Below are positions 16,297 to 24,582 of a stretch of DNA of 64,000 nt, in pieces (position 1 is the stretch's first letter; each line of letters begins with the position of its first letter). The translations under genes and the position numbers were made by a program. Below the pieces are notes generated by a model, which was not told where the DNA came from, made no database searches, and was given only the letters and a program-made list of their open reading frames with translations. This DNA is from an uncultured Verrucomicrobiales bacterium (GTDB lineage: Bacteria > Verrucomicrobiota > Verrucomicrobiia > Verrucomicrobiales > Akkermansiaceae), in assembly GCA_938008215.1 (NCBI GenBank), contig CALLLS010000004.1, forward strand, positions 1 to 64,000. The letters run 5' to 3'.

Positions 16297-17514
16297 TTAA
16301 TTCCCAAGGCGATCTAAGATTTGTTGATAGCCGTGTTCTACAGGGTGTTGATGATGAATTCCACAGATACTATTGATAGCGGCATCCCAATGTTCTTGTC
16401 CTTTAAGAATTTTTATTTCTATGCGTAAGAAGTATACAGGGACATCTAGTTCAGTAGGTTTAAGGAAGCGGACAGCATCCTTTTCCGTTGTGATTATCAT
16501 ATCTGAATCTCTCCTAAAAGCTCTCTCCATAAAGCGATCGATTTCTTTCTGAGTAAAGTTATGGTGGTCAGAAAAGGTGCGGTGAAAGAGCACTTCTGCT
16601 CCGTGTTTTTCTAAAAGGGACTCAAAACTTTTGGGGACAGCGATGCCACTAATAGCGGCGACATATTTACCATCCATGTAGGAAAGAGGTTCTCGTTTTC
16701 CTGTGAAAAGGTTCTCCAGTTCTATCGCTTCATGCCTGCATTCTACGATTCCGGCTTCTTTATTGTATTTGCGGATTCTTTTGATAAGCGCCTCATTGGA
16801 GGTTTCTTTACACTTAGTAATGATAATGAGATTAGCACGTTTCAGTTGACGTGGAGGCTCTCTTAATGTGCCTCTAGGAAGGAGCGCTTCGGTTCCAAAC
16901 GGTGCGTTTTGGTCGAGAAGGACGATGTCATACTTATGTCTTAGCTTCAGGTATTGCATACCGTCATCTAATACGAAGAGGTCGCTACCAAGGTTGTTAA
17001 GCGCGAAGCGGGCAGATTTGACTCGATTTTTATCAACGAGGACAGAAACGCTAGGGAGGTTTTTAGCCAGCATGTATGGCTCATCTCCAGAGTATGGAGG
17101 CTTTAGATAAATTTGGTGGTGATCACTTACCACTTTCGGCATGATGTCATAAGCCTCGTCTCTTGATATCCCATCCCACCTTTGTGGTTTATCCAGGGCT
17201 TTACTTTTATAGCCGCGCGATAATATGGAGACCATGCGTCCACGGTCAGAGAGCTCTTTGGCTAGCTTTTCTACTACAGGTGTCTTTCCTGTACCTCCTA
17301 CAGTCAGGTTTCCTACGCTGACAACCATGGTGGCGAAGTCTGCTTGCTCAGTGCGTCCGCTTAAAAAACTGCCTACTCTTATTCTAACGACAGCACCAAA
17401 AAGGATTGAGAAGACTCCAAGCACGCGTCGCATAAAAAATGCTAGAAAAGAACGATCCCTTCCAGAGATGACATCAGCTCCCCATTTTTCTAGCTCATCA
17501 CTCCTGCTTGCCAT
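16297..17514 (-). CDS. lpxK: Tetraacyldisaccharide 4'-kinase
   Basis: LpxK adds the 4'-phosphate to the lipid A precursor at the cytoplasmic face of the inner membrane. The Walker A region is [19 protein letters not shown] near residue 75, followed by [32 protein letters not shown] carries the Walker B-like [20 protein letters not shown] and [11 protein letters not shown] near the end are also family features. An N-terminal hydrophobic helix ([18 protein letters not shown]) is in place. At 405 residues it is longer than E. coli LpxK (about 328), with extra residues at both ends. It shows that the organism makes lipid A. Confidence 0.92.
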   Translation of the reverse strand: MASRSDELEKWGADVISGRDRSFLAFFMRRVLGVFSILFGAVVRIRVGSFLSGRTEQADFATMVVSVGNLTVGGTGKTPVVEKLAKELSDRGRMVSILSRGYKSKALDKPQRWDGISRDEAYDIMPKVVSDHHQIYLKPPYSGDEPYMLAKNLPSVSVLVDKNRVKSARFALNNLGSDLFVLDDGMQYLKLRHKYDIVLLDQNAPFGTEALLPRGTLREPPRQLKRANLIIITKCKETSNEALIKRIRKYNKEAGIVECRHEAIELENLFTGKREPLSYMDGKYVAAISGIAVPKSFESLLEKHGAEVLFHRTFSDHHNFTQKEIDRFMERAFRRDSDMIITTEKDAVRFLKPTELDVPVYFLRIEIKILKGQEHWDAAINSICGIHHQHPVEHGYQQILDRLGN

Positions 17515-17566
17515 TTTATCATGAGTAAACGGTAGTTCTCTGTAGTATTCAACATTTATAGAGTCT

Positions 17567-17621
17567 AAAATACTTTAAGCTTTTTCGTGTCTTTCTTGGT
17601 TTTCGTGTTTTAAAGTATTTT
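17567..17621. repeat. Perfect 12-bp inverted repeat between lpxK and rph
   Basis: AAAATACTTTAA (17567-17578) and TTAAAGTATTTT (17610-17621) are perfectly complementary with a 31-nt spacer. The spacer carries two copies of TTTTCGTGT. It lies in the 120-bp divergent promoter region, 13 bp before the rph start codon. It could be a leader hairpin for rph or a protein-binding site. No function is known. Confidence 0.55.
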
Positions 17622-17634
17622 CCGAATTATTGAT

Positions 17635-18423
17635 ATGAACCGCCCTGATAAACGACAAGCTGATGAACTCCGTAAAGTTTCTTTCCAACCCGGTATAGCC
17701 CCAAACGCAAGTGGCTCCGTCCTTTGCTCCTTTGGAGATACGAGGGTGATTTGCTCTGCAACAATTGAGGACGATGTGCCGAGATGGATGAAGCATCAAG
17801 GAGTAAAGGGAGGGTGGCTCACTGCAGAATATTCAATGTTGCCGTATAGCACGCTAGATAGAAAGCAGAGAGACAGTACACGTGGTAAAGTAGACGGAAG
17901 ATCTATGGAAATACAACGCCTTATTGGTAGAGCTTTACGCTCAACAATTGATTTGAAAGCCCTTGGGCAGCGAACGATTTGGGTGGATTGTGATGTCCTT
18001 CAAGCAGACGGTGGGACTAGAACTACTTCTATCACAGGCGCAACAGTCGCGATCGGGATCGCACTTGCGGATTTACTAGAGCAAGGGAAGCTTAAAGCCC
18101 TTCCAGTGAAGAAATTGGTATCAGCTGTTAGTTGTGGTGTTTATTTGGATACACCAATTTTAGATCTTAATTACGTAGAAGATAGAGATGCCTCAGTAGA
18201 TTGTAATATCGTGATGACAGAGGATTTAGATTTCGTAGAGCTTCAAGTATCAGGTGAAGAGGCGACTTTCTCAGATTCGGAGCTTAATAATATGTTATCA
18301 CTTGCGAAGAAAGCGATCTCCGAAATCGTTACTCTGCAGAAGAAAGCCATTATTGAGGGCTCTAAAAAGACTTTTTCGTCCTTACCAGATTTCTCTACTC
18401 AAGGAGGGAAAATAGAACTTTAG
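17635..18423 (+). CDS. rph: Ribonuclease PH
   Basis: RNase PH trims the 3' end of tRNA precursors with phosphate as the acceptor. The 262-residue protein begins NRPDKRQADELRKVSFQPGI. It shows GSVLCSFGDTRVICSATIED, GGWLTAEYSMLPYSTLDRKQ, SMEIQRLIGRALRSTIDLKA and the catalytic VDCDVLQADGGTRTTSITGA. LDLNYVEDRDASVDCNIVMT near 180 is also typical. The C terminus is about 20 residues longer than in E. coli. It is divergent from lpxK, with an inverted repeat in the shared upstream region. Confidence 0.96.
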   Translation: MNRPDKRQADELRKVSFQPGIAPNASGSVLCSFGDTRVICSATIEDDVPRWMKHQGVKGGWLTAEYSMLPYSTLDRKQRDSTRGKVDGRSMEIQRLIGRALRSTIDLKALGQRTIWVDCDVLQADGGTRTTSITGATVAIGIALADLLEQGKLKALPVKKLVSAVSCGVYLDTPILDLNYVEDRDASVDCNIVMTEDLDFVELQVSGEEATFSDSELNNMLSLAKKAISEIVTLQKKAIIEGSKKTFSSLPDFSTQGGKIEL

Positions 18424-18439
18424 AACTGTATATTAAAAG

Positions 18440-18466
18440 CCTAGCTACCTTTTTAAAGTAGCTAGG
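18440..18466. repeat. Inverted repeat downstream of rph
   Basis: CCTAGCTAC and GTAGCTAGG form a nine-pair stem around CTTTTTAAA, 17 bp after the rph stop. No T-run follows on the plus strand, so termination is doubtful. The remainder of 18424-18625 (about 200 bp) contains nothing else I can name apart from AT-rich sequence before the next gene. Confidence 0.45.
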
Positions 18467-18625
18467 GGAGTAAATATCACATGGGGGGAGAATATAATGC
18501 TAATTATAAGGGGGAAATAAGTGCTATTCAAATTTATAGACCGCAAATGTATTTTTAATGTCACAATTTTATAAATAAAAATACTTTATGGTGTTTTTGG
18601 AGTGTTTTCTGGTTTAATAAGGTGA

Positions 18626-19360
18626 ATGATTTTAAGTCTGCTTGTGATTTTCAGGATGATAAGTGTAAGTGGGTGCTTTAAGGCTTTTATTCTAGCATTC
18701 ATATTTCTTATGCCACTTGAAGCAAAGTCACGGTTAGCGGAAGTGAAAACGCGAGTGATACCAGGTTTAAAGCAAGACTTGTCAAGAAACGGGCTAACTT
18801 TAGGAAACCCCGTTTATCTGCGAATCTTCAAGCTGGAGAGAGTCTTAGAGGTTTGGATGCAGCAGAAAGGGCGCAAGCAATATAAGCTTTACAGAACATA
18901 TCCAATAGCGGGGATGTCGGGTGAACTCGGCCCCAAACTTATGGAGGGAGATAAGCAAGCGCCAGAGGGGTTTTATAACATCGTAAAGGGGAATTTAAAC
19001 CCTCAGAGCAGATACCACTTATCCTTCAATATCGGTTATCCTAACGTTTACGATAAGTCACATAGCAGAACGGGCTCTTTCATTATGGTGCATGGCAGTA
19101 ATCAATCCATCGGATGTTATGCGATGACTGATCCTGTGATAGAGGTGATTTATCTCATTGTAGAATCTGCAATGAGTAAGGGGCAAAAGTCTGTTCCGTT
19201 CCATAGCTTTCCTTTTCGATACAAAGAGAATTGGGAAGGGGGGATTCGTTCTAGATGGAACCCGTTTTGGAGGGAATTAGAGCCCGCATATTGGAGCTTC
19301 CACAAAGAAAAACGCCCTCCACTTGTGAAAGTGGAAGGCGGTAATTATGTTGTTAGGTGA
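18626..19360 (+). CDS. L,D-transpeptidase (YkuD domain), exported
   Basis: The 244-residue protein has an N-terminal hydrophobic export signal (GCFKAFILAFIFLMPLEA). The catalytic domain covers about residues 50-185: VYLRIFKLERVLEVWMQ, KLYRTYPIAGMSGELGPK and the active-site block HGSNQSIGCYAMTD. There the histidine, serine and nucleophilic cysteine are all present. Such enzymes make 3-3 cross-links in peptidoglycan or attach proteins to it. This version resembles the E. coli DpaA/ErfK-related group with SxGCYAMTD. AAGGTG precedes the ATG at good spacing. The last 60 bp of the gene hold the terminator hairpin of the convergent ahcY. Confidence 0.88.
   Translation: MILSLLVIFRMISVSGCFKAFILAFIFLMPLEAKSRLAEVKTRVIPGLKQDLSRNGLTLGNPVYLRIFKLERVLEVWMQQKGRKQYKLYRTYPIAGMSGELGPKLMEGDKQAPEGFYNIVKGNLNPQSRYHLSFNIGYPNVYDKSHSRTGSFIMVHGSNQSIGCYAMTDPVIEVIYLIVESAMSKGQKSVPFHSFPFRYKENWEGGIRSRWNPFWRELEPAYWSFHKEKRPPLVKVEGGNYVVR
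19304..19340 (-). terminator. Intrinsic terminator of ahcY inside the convergent gene
   Basis: On the minus strand CGCC(T)TCCACTT, loop TCAC, AAGTGGA(G)GGCG forms an eleven-pair stem with one internal mismatch, followed by TTTTTCTTT. It lies 53 bp past the ahcY stop and wholly within the coding sequence of the L,D-transpeptidase gene on the other strand (19304-19340). Confidence 0.82.
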
Positions 19361-19392
19361 AACTGCGGGCGAGACGCCCACGCTCCCCTTTT

Positions 19393-20811
19393 TTAATATC
19401 TGTAATGCGCAGGCTTATATGGTCCATCAACGCTTACGCCGATGTAGTCTGCTTGCTTCTTGGAGAGCTTAGTAAGCTTACAACCAATCTTCTCAAGGTG
19501 AAGAAGTGCTACTTCCTCATCGAGCTCTTTGGGAAGAACCTCTACTCCGATTTCGCGAGAGTCTTTTGTTTTCCAGAGTTCAAGCTGTGCAAGCGTTTGG
19601 TTTGTGAAGCTGTTTGACATCACGAATGATGGGTGACCAGTAGCGCAACCAAGGTTTACAAGGCGTCCTTCAGCGAGGAGGAAGATGCTGTTTCCAGCTG
19701 GGAAGGTGTATTTATCAACCTGTGGCTTAATGTTAATACGCTCTACGTCTTTACGCTCATTAAGAGGCTCTACTTGGATCTCGTTATCGAAGTGTCCAAT
19801 GTTACAAACGATCGCTTGATCTTTCATCGCTTCCATGTGCTCGAGCGTGATAATGTCATAGTTACCCGTTGTGGTTACATAGATGTCACCCATTCCGAGT
19901 GTATCTTCGATTGGCATAACGCGGAATCCTTCCATCGCTGCTTGAAGAGCACAAATTGGATCAATCTCAGTGACGATCACTTGAGCACCGTGTGCTCGGA
20001 GTGCTTGAGCACATCCTTTACCTACATCTCCGTATCCACAAATGACGCCTACTTTACCGGAGATCATCACGTCCGTAGCACGCTTAATTCCATCTACAAG
20101 AGACTCACGACATCCATAAAGGTTATCGAACTTAGATTTCGTTACAGAATCATTTACGTTAATAGCAGGGAAGAGAAGCTTTCCTTCCTTATGCATTGCA
20201 TAGAGGCGGTGAACTCCTGTGGTTGTTTCCTCAGAAACACCTTTGAGCTCAGGAACCCAATTATTGAAAATTCCAGGGTGCTTCGCATGAATGTCTTTAA
20301 GGAGGTCTTTAATGACTTGCTCCTCAGTAGAACCAGACTCGGTATTTACCCAGTCACTTCCGTTCTCCAGTTCGAACCCTTTATGGATAAGAAGAGTGGC
20401 GTCTCCACCATCATCAACGATCATTTGTGGTCCAAGAGGCTCATCCCCAGCAGGATTTGGGAAGCAAAGCATCTTCCATGTGCACCACCAGTATTCTTCA
20501 AGGGTTTCTCCTTTCCATGCAAATACAGGAACTCCAGATACCGCGATTGCGGCTGCAGCGTGATCTTGGGTAGAGAAAATATTACATGACGCCCAGCGGA
20601 CGTCTGCGCCGAGTGCCGTGAGGGTCTCAATGAGAACGCCAGTCTGGATCGTCATGTGGAGAGATCCTGCAATTCGAACGTCCTTAAGTGGTTGTTCTTT
20701 GCCATACTTCTCGCGTGTGGCGATAAGTCCTGGCATTTCTGATTCTGCTACAACGAGTTCTTTTCGACCGAAGTCAGCGAGTCCTATGTCTTTTACTTTA
20801 TAGTCTTCCAT
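19393..20811 (-). CDS. ahcY: S-adenosylhomocysteine hydrolase
   Basis: AhcY splits S-adenosylhomocysteine into adenosine and homocysteine and so relieves inhibition of methyltransferases. The 472-residue protein shows [20 protein letters not shown] and [18 protein letters not shown] near the N terminus, [17 protein letters not shown] in the middle, and [20 protein letters not shown] as the NAD-binding site near 260. The C terminus KPAHYRY supplies the conserved Lys and Tyr that close over NAD. Length and motifs are normal. metK lies 60 bp upstream in the same direction, so both steps of the methyl cycle are probably co-transcribed. Confidence 0.97.
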   Translation of the reverse strand: MEDYKVKDIGLADFGRKELVVAESEMPGLIATREKYGKEQPLKDVRIAGSLHMTIQTGVLIETLTALGADVRWASCNIFSTQDHAAAAIAVSGVPVFAWKGETLEEYWWCTWKMLCFPNPAGDEPLGPQMIVDDGGDATLLIHKGFELENGSDWVNTESGSTEEQVIKDLLKDIHAKHPGIFNNWVPELKGVSEETTTGVHRLYAMHKEGKLLFPAINVNDSVTKSKFDNLYGCRESLVDGIKRATDVMISGKVGVICGYGDVGKGCAQALRAHGAQVIVTEIDPICALQAAMEGFRVMPIEDTLGMGDIYVTTTGNYDIITLEHMEAMKDQAIVCNIGHFDNEIQVEPLNERKDVERINIKPQVDKYTFPAGNSIFLLAEGRLVNLGCATGHPSFVMSNSFTNQTLAQLELWKTKDSREIGVEVLPKELDEEVALLHLEKIGCKLTKLSKKQADYIGVSVDGPYKPAHYRY

Positions 20812-20871
20812 TGTTGTTTGGTTTTAAATTTTAGAGTTTTAAGAATTGATTTTTAGAGAGCTTTAAGCGAA

Positions 20872-22071
20872 TTATCCTAAGATGTTTTTTAAGGCTTCCA
20901 CCTTATTTGTTTCTTCCCATGGTAGTCCTGCGTCTTCACGACCGAAGTGACCGTAATTCGTTGATTTTAGATAAATTGGACGAAGAAGATTTAGGTCTTT
21001 TACAATTTGGGCAGGCTTGAATGAGAAGACCTCTTGCACCGCAGAAACGATCTTAGCTTCATCTACTTTGTTGGTTCCGAAGGTATCTAAGTGAACTGAA
21101 ACCGGATCAGGATACCCAATTGCGTAGGAAACCTGTAGTTCGCATCGGTCAGCATATCCAGCAGCGACGATGTTTTTCGCTACCCAACGACAAAAGTAAG
21201 CCGCGGAACGGTCAACTTTAGATGGATCTTTACCAGAGAAGGCACCACCACCGTGACGTCCCATTCCACCGTATGTATCTACGATGATTTTACGTCCTGT
21301 AAGTCCTGCATCTCCTTCTGGTCCGCCGATTACGAAGATGCCTGTTGGGTTAATGTGGTATTCAGTATCCTCAGTAAGCATTTCTGCGGGAATGACTTTC
21401 TGAACGAGGAGAGATTTGATCGCCTCACGGATTTCAGGAGTCGTGATTTCCTTAGCATGCATGGTGGAAACAACTACCGCGGTAACGCGAGTAGGCTTAT
21501 TATCAACATACTCCACGGAAACTTGCGTCTTAGCGTCAGGGCGTAACCATGTAAGTACACGATCTTTTCTCAGGCGGGTCAGCTCTTGTGAAAGGGCATG
21601 TGAGTATGCAATCGGAGCAGGCATGAGCTCAGGTGTTTCTGTGCAAGCATATCCAAACATGATGCCTTGGTCACCAGCGCCTTGCTCAGCCGTTTCTTTA
21701 TTGTCAGCAGCGGCTTCATCTACACCTTGCGCAATCTCAGGAGATTGTTGCCCGATGAAGACATACTTTTCTAAGTTGCCAGCCTCAAAGTTACAAGAGT
21801 AGGAGTAGTCTGTGCCTTCGGCGTAGTTCTTATCGTAACCAATATCACGGATCGTGTCTTCCATGATTTGCTTATAATCAATATCAGCAGAAGTGGTGAT
21901 CTCACCAGCTACCCCGATGTTGTTATCTTTTACAAAGGTTTCACAGGCGACACGAGAAGTGTGGTCTTGTGCTAGACAAGCGTCTAAAACTGCGTCAGAA
22001 ACGGTGTCACACACCTTATCAGGATGACCTTCAGTAACGGACTCGGACGAGAAAATAAATGAATTCGACAT
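20872..22071 (-). CDS. metK: S-adenosylmethionine synthetase
   Basis: MetK makes S-adenosylmethionine from methionine and ATP. The 399-residue protein begins with [20 protein letters not shown]. It has [15 protein letters not shown] near 130, [20 protein letters not shown] near 255 and [20 protein letters not shown], all catalytic or structural signatures of the family. It is the first gene of a metK-ahcY pair. Just upstream lies a palindrome and, divergent, an ArsR-type regulator with a methyltransferase-like domain that probably controls the pair. No SAM riboswitch is visible in the short (50 bp) divergent spacer. Confidence 0.97.
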   Translation of the reverse strand: MSNSFIFSSESVTEGHPDKVCDTVSDAVLDACLAQDHTSRVACETFVKDNNIGVAGEITTSADIDYKQIMEDTIRDIGYDKNYAEGTDYSYSCNFEAGNLEKYVFIGQQSPEIAQGVDEAAADNKETAEQGAGDQGIMFGYACTETPELMPAPIAYSHALSQELTRLRKDRVLTWLRPDAKTQVSVEYVDNKPTRVTAVVVSTMHAKEITTPEIREAIKSLLVQKVIPAEMLTEDTEYHINPTGIFVIGGPEGDAGLTGRKIIVDTYGGMGRHGGGAFSGKDPSKVDRSAAYFCRWVAKNIVAAGYADRCELQVSYAIGYPDPVSVHLDTFGTNKVDEAKIVSAVQEVFSFKPAQIVKDLNLLRPIYLKSTNYGHFGREDAGLPWEETNKVEALKNILG

Positions 22072-22075
22072 AAGT

Positions 22076-22093
22076 TATCAGTAAATCGTGATA
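22076..22093. promoter_or_regulatory. Candidate operator of metK-ahcY (palindrome)
   Basis: TATCA, eight bases, TGATA forms a palindrome whose edge lies 4 bp from the metK start codon in the 50-bp divergent spacer. A further ATGTTGAT follows. ArsR-type regulators of the SahR kind bind palindromes in front of methyl-cycle genes. Binding here by the divergent regulator is an inference from position and symmetry. Confidence 0.45.
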
Positions 22094-22121
22094 TGTTGAT
22101 GCGAACCTACATTTCCTTTCC

Positions 22122-23048
22122 ATGCCGTCAATTCTAAATTTCCTTAAACTTGTCTCAGATACCACTCGTCTGAGGATATTGCACCTGCTTGATACGGAGC
22201 CGCTTTCTGTTGCGGAGCTTCAAGAAATTCTGTCAATGGGTCAGTCTCGCATTTCTAGCCAACTCTCCCTTTTAAAAAATGGTGGTTTAGTAAGCGATAA
22301 ACGGGTAGGTAAAAACAATATCTATACCTGCCTAGTTAAGAGAGAGCACAAGTCTCTCCTCACTGATGCAGTTAAGGAGATTCCCGAGGTTTCTTTTGAT
22401 GAAGAAAAATTAGAGTATTTATTAATGAAGCGTCGCGATCAAGCACGGGCGTATTTTGATAAGTTAGCTGGTAAATTTGGACGAGAATACGTTCCTGGTA
22501 GATCATGGAAATCACTTGCAGAAGGATTGCTGAAGATGACTAATTATGGAGTGGTGGCTGATTTAGGAGCTGGGGAGGGCACACTTGCTCAGCTGATGGC
22601 GCAAAAGTCTGACCAAGTAATAGCGGTGGATCATTCACAAAAAATGGTAGAATACGGCCGCCAATTAGCTAAGCAACATAATTTAAAGAATCTCGAATAC
22701 AGGTGTGGAGATCTACAGAGTCCGCCAATAGATGAGAGTTCCGTAAACCTCGTGGTGTTTTCACAAGCCCTTCATCATGCCAGTGACCCAGAGAAAGCGT
22801 TAGAGGCCGCAGTTAAGATTCTTAAACCAGGAGGGAGAGTCCTTATCTTAGATTTGCTACAACATACATTTGAACAGGCCAAAGACCTTTACGGTGACGT
22901 ATGGTTAGGATTCTCTGAAATAGAGCTTGTCCGAATGGCCAAGAATGTTGGCTTTTCTGATGTAACGACAACAATTGTAGATCGCGAAGAAGAGTTACCT
23001 CATTTCCAGACTCTTTTAGTTACCGCTGTAAATAAAAAGGTAGGTTAA
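22122..23048 (+). CDS. ArsR-family regulator fused to a SAM-binding methyltransferase domain (SahR-like)
   Basis: This 308-residue protein joins two domains. Residues 1-90 form an ArsR winged helix-turn-helix (LVSDTTRLRILHLLDTEPLS, ILSMGQSRISSQLSLLKNGG). Residues 135-300 form a class I methyltransferase fold: VADLGAGEGTLAQLMA (motif I), VIAVDHSQKMVEYGRQLA, LVVFSQALHHASDPEKALEA and LKPGGRVLILDLLQHTFEQA. No arsenic-sensing CVC motif is seen. In Proteobacteria SahR, an ArsR-type regulator, controls methyl-cycle genes in response to S-adenosylhomocysteine. The divergent position against metK-ahcY fits this role. The methyltransferase-like domain may be a sensor, an enzyme or both. Confidence 0.82.
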   Translation: MPSILNFLKLVSDTTRLRILHLLDTEPLSVAELQEILSMGQSRISSQLSLLKNGGLVSDKRVGKNNIYTCLVKREHKSLLTDAVKEIPEVSFDEEKLEYLLMKRRDQARAYFDKLAGKFGREYVPGRSWKSLAEGLLKMTNYGVVADLGAGEGTLAQLMAQKSDQVIAVDHSQKMVEYGRQLAKQHNLKNLEYRCGDLQSPPIDESSVNLVVFSQALHHASDPEKALEAAVKILKPGGRVLILDLLQHTFEQAKDLYGDVWLGFSEIELVRMAKNVGFSDVTTTIVDREEELPHFQTLLVTAVNKKVG

Positions 23049-23087
23049 ATTCTTTTAAATGAAAAGTGATCTGGTAATAAGATCTTC

Positions 23088-23426
23088 ATGAAATATCAGT
23101 TATTCATTCGTCATACTTTTTGTGCAGTTATAATTTTTCTACAATTTTCATGTAGTGATAAAAATTTCACTTCTAGAGAAGATATAGTAACTCCTAAGCC
23201 CACAGAAAAATTAGCGAAGTTGAATGGGAAAAATCTAGAGGAGCTACAATTAGGATATCAGGTTTTTAACGCTAATTGTGTGGTATGCCATAATGTAAGG
23301 ATTCCGAATACGGTAAACTTCCCGCAATGGCATGCTAAAATTGAAGATATGGCTAACAAAGCGGCTCTTTCCAATGATGAGGAGTCAGCTCTTCAGTCTT
23401 ATCTAGAGATTTTTGCAAGTCGCTAG
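23088..23426 (+). CDS. Small monohaem cytochrome c lipoprotein
   Basis: The 112-residue protein has a lipoprotein signal (FCAVIIFLQFSC, lipobox cysteine near residue 22) and one haem c attachment site, CVVCH, near residue 63 (YQVFNANCVVCH). Distal methionine candidates occur near the C terminus (IEDMANKAALS), followed by a final helix EESALQSYLEIFASR. This is the layout of a short class I cytochrome c anchored to a membrane, suited to carry electrons in the periplasm. No oxidase or dehydrogenase genes adjoin it. It starts 40 bp after the SahR-like gene and may be co-transcribed with it, without obvious functional reason. Confidence 0.83.
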   Translation: MKYQLFIRHTFCAVIIFLQFSCSDKNFTSREDIVTPKPTEKLAKLNGKNLEELQLGYQVFNANCVVCHNVRIPNTVNFPQWHAKIEDMANKAALSNDEESALQSYLEIFASR

Positions 23427-23452
23427 AGCATAGGGCATTTACTTAAACAGAG

Positions 23453-24568
23453 TTACGTCTTCTCTTCCATTTTTTCTATTAGCGGGAGGAAGCTGTCTAA
23501 ATCAATGAGACCATCTGGATCATCATCTGGATTTTCTGTCCAATGAGCTAAATATGGTTGCCGCAGAGTGGCACAGAGATGGTAAAAGTGAGGAAACATA
23601 AAGGTGCCCGAGAAGCATTCCATGAGCTTTGTCTTATTGCTTGAAAAAACGAGATTAGTCATGGCGGCGCCGTGCGGTCCTACGACATGTGTCGCTTGAG
23701 AAAAGAGCTCCGCTTGTTCCTTTATAGTCCGTTTGCCTATTATGACATGTTCGTATCCATATTGTTCAATTGCCCCAAAGACTTCTTCTTCATTTGTGAT
23801 GCGCCTTCTCCAGCCATCATTTCTACTTAGATAGAGTTTGCGAGAGGCGTTTGAACTAGGGTGGACTTTAAAGAGGTCTCTCAAATACTGGATCGCTTCA
23901 TCTGGAATCAGGGCGACTCCTCCCCTAGGAATATGCGAAATTTTCTCAATTTCATAGTGTGAGTTATGCTCGAGAGGAATTATTTTATCTGACGGAATAC
24001 CTAGAGCTTCATACGAGTATGTGTGGTATTTTCGGCAATTGGGGGCTAGAATGTAGTCATAATCATCCCAGTCTATGAAACGTGCTGCAGGAAGGGTGTC
24101 TACGAGCCAATGAAAATAATTTTTCCAGGAGGCTGCCGAAACAAATGAAAATCCGTGCCCTTTTAATTTCTTAGGTTCTGGAAGACCAGTATAACGAAGT
24201 AGGCGATGTTCATGTTTTTCGCTTGGTTTAAAGTCAGGGGAAAGATCTCCAATGATTTTATTGTCTGAGTTAATAAGGACTCCATTTTGAGAAAATATAC
24301 GGATATTCTCCATGGAATGGAGAGTGCGTGCATCTATAGTATCTGAAATGACAGAAAGACGCTTATGCACAGGTTCAGCTACATATATCCCGTTAATAGG
24401 CGGGCGCTTATCTTTGGAGCGAAGCTCTACTTCTACATGGCTTTTGACGTCGCCCGTGTGAGTAATTCCATCTGGAGTTTTAAATGCCCAGTTTGGAGGG
24501 CAATGAATGGTATCGTCTACAATGCAGCTATTTTTACCTCTTCTTCTATTTCTGGTGGGAAGAGCCAT
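23453..24568 (-). CDS. Glycosyltransferase family 61 (DUF563) protein
   Basis: The 371-residue protein shows the DUF563/GT61 core. SWKNYFHWLVDTLPAARFID lies near residue 150, KLYLSRNDGWRRRITNEEEV near 245, and HVVGPHGAAMTNLVFSS near 300, with the GPHGA signature where sugar-nucleotide is thought to bind. No signal peptide or membrane segment is seen, so it probably acts in the cytoplasm on surface polysaccharide or a glycolipid. Acceptor and sugar are unknown. It is the last gene of a leftward set after exbB, exbD and two TPR genes, 14 bp from the nearer TPR gene. It may modify the envelope structure that this set builds or moves. Confidence 0.83.
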   Translation of the reverse strand: MALPTRNRRRGKNSCIVDDTIHCPPNWAFKTPDGITHTGDVKSHVEVELRSKDKRPPINGIYVAEPVHKRLSVISDTIDARTLHSMENIRIFSQNGVLINSDNKIIGDLSPDFKPSEKHEHRLLRYTGLPEPKKLKGHGFSFVSAASWKNYFHWLVDTLPAARFIDWDDYDYILAPNCRKYHTYSYEALGIPSDKIIPLEHNSHYEIEKISHIPRGGVALIPDEAIQYLRDLFKVHPSSNASRKLYLSRNDGWRRRITNEEEVFGAIEQYGYEHVIIGKRTIKEQAELFSQATHVVGPHGAAMTNLVFSSNKTKLMECFSGTFMFPHFYHLCATLRQPYLAHWTENPDDDPDGLIDLDSFLPLIEKMEEKT

Positions 24569-24582
24569 ATTTAAGAGAAATC

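Noticed and set aside
19365-19396. GGGCG-AGA-CGCCC followed by TTTTTT as a terminator for the L,D-transpeptidase gene
   Set aside because: The stem is only five pairs and eight bases separate it from the T-run, so it is too weak to list as a terminator.
19633-20589. Long 318-codon rightward ORF within ahcY
   Set aside because: It is antisense to a highly conserved gene. Its length follows from the codon bias of ahcY, and its sequence is unlike any protein family.
20812-20871. Possible SAH riboswitch upstream of ahcY
   Set aside because: The spacer is only 60 bp, is AT-rich and has no GC-rich conserved core. Control by the ArsR-type protein is more likely.
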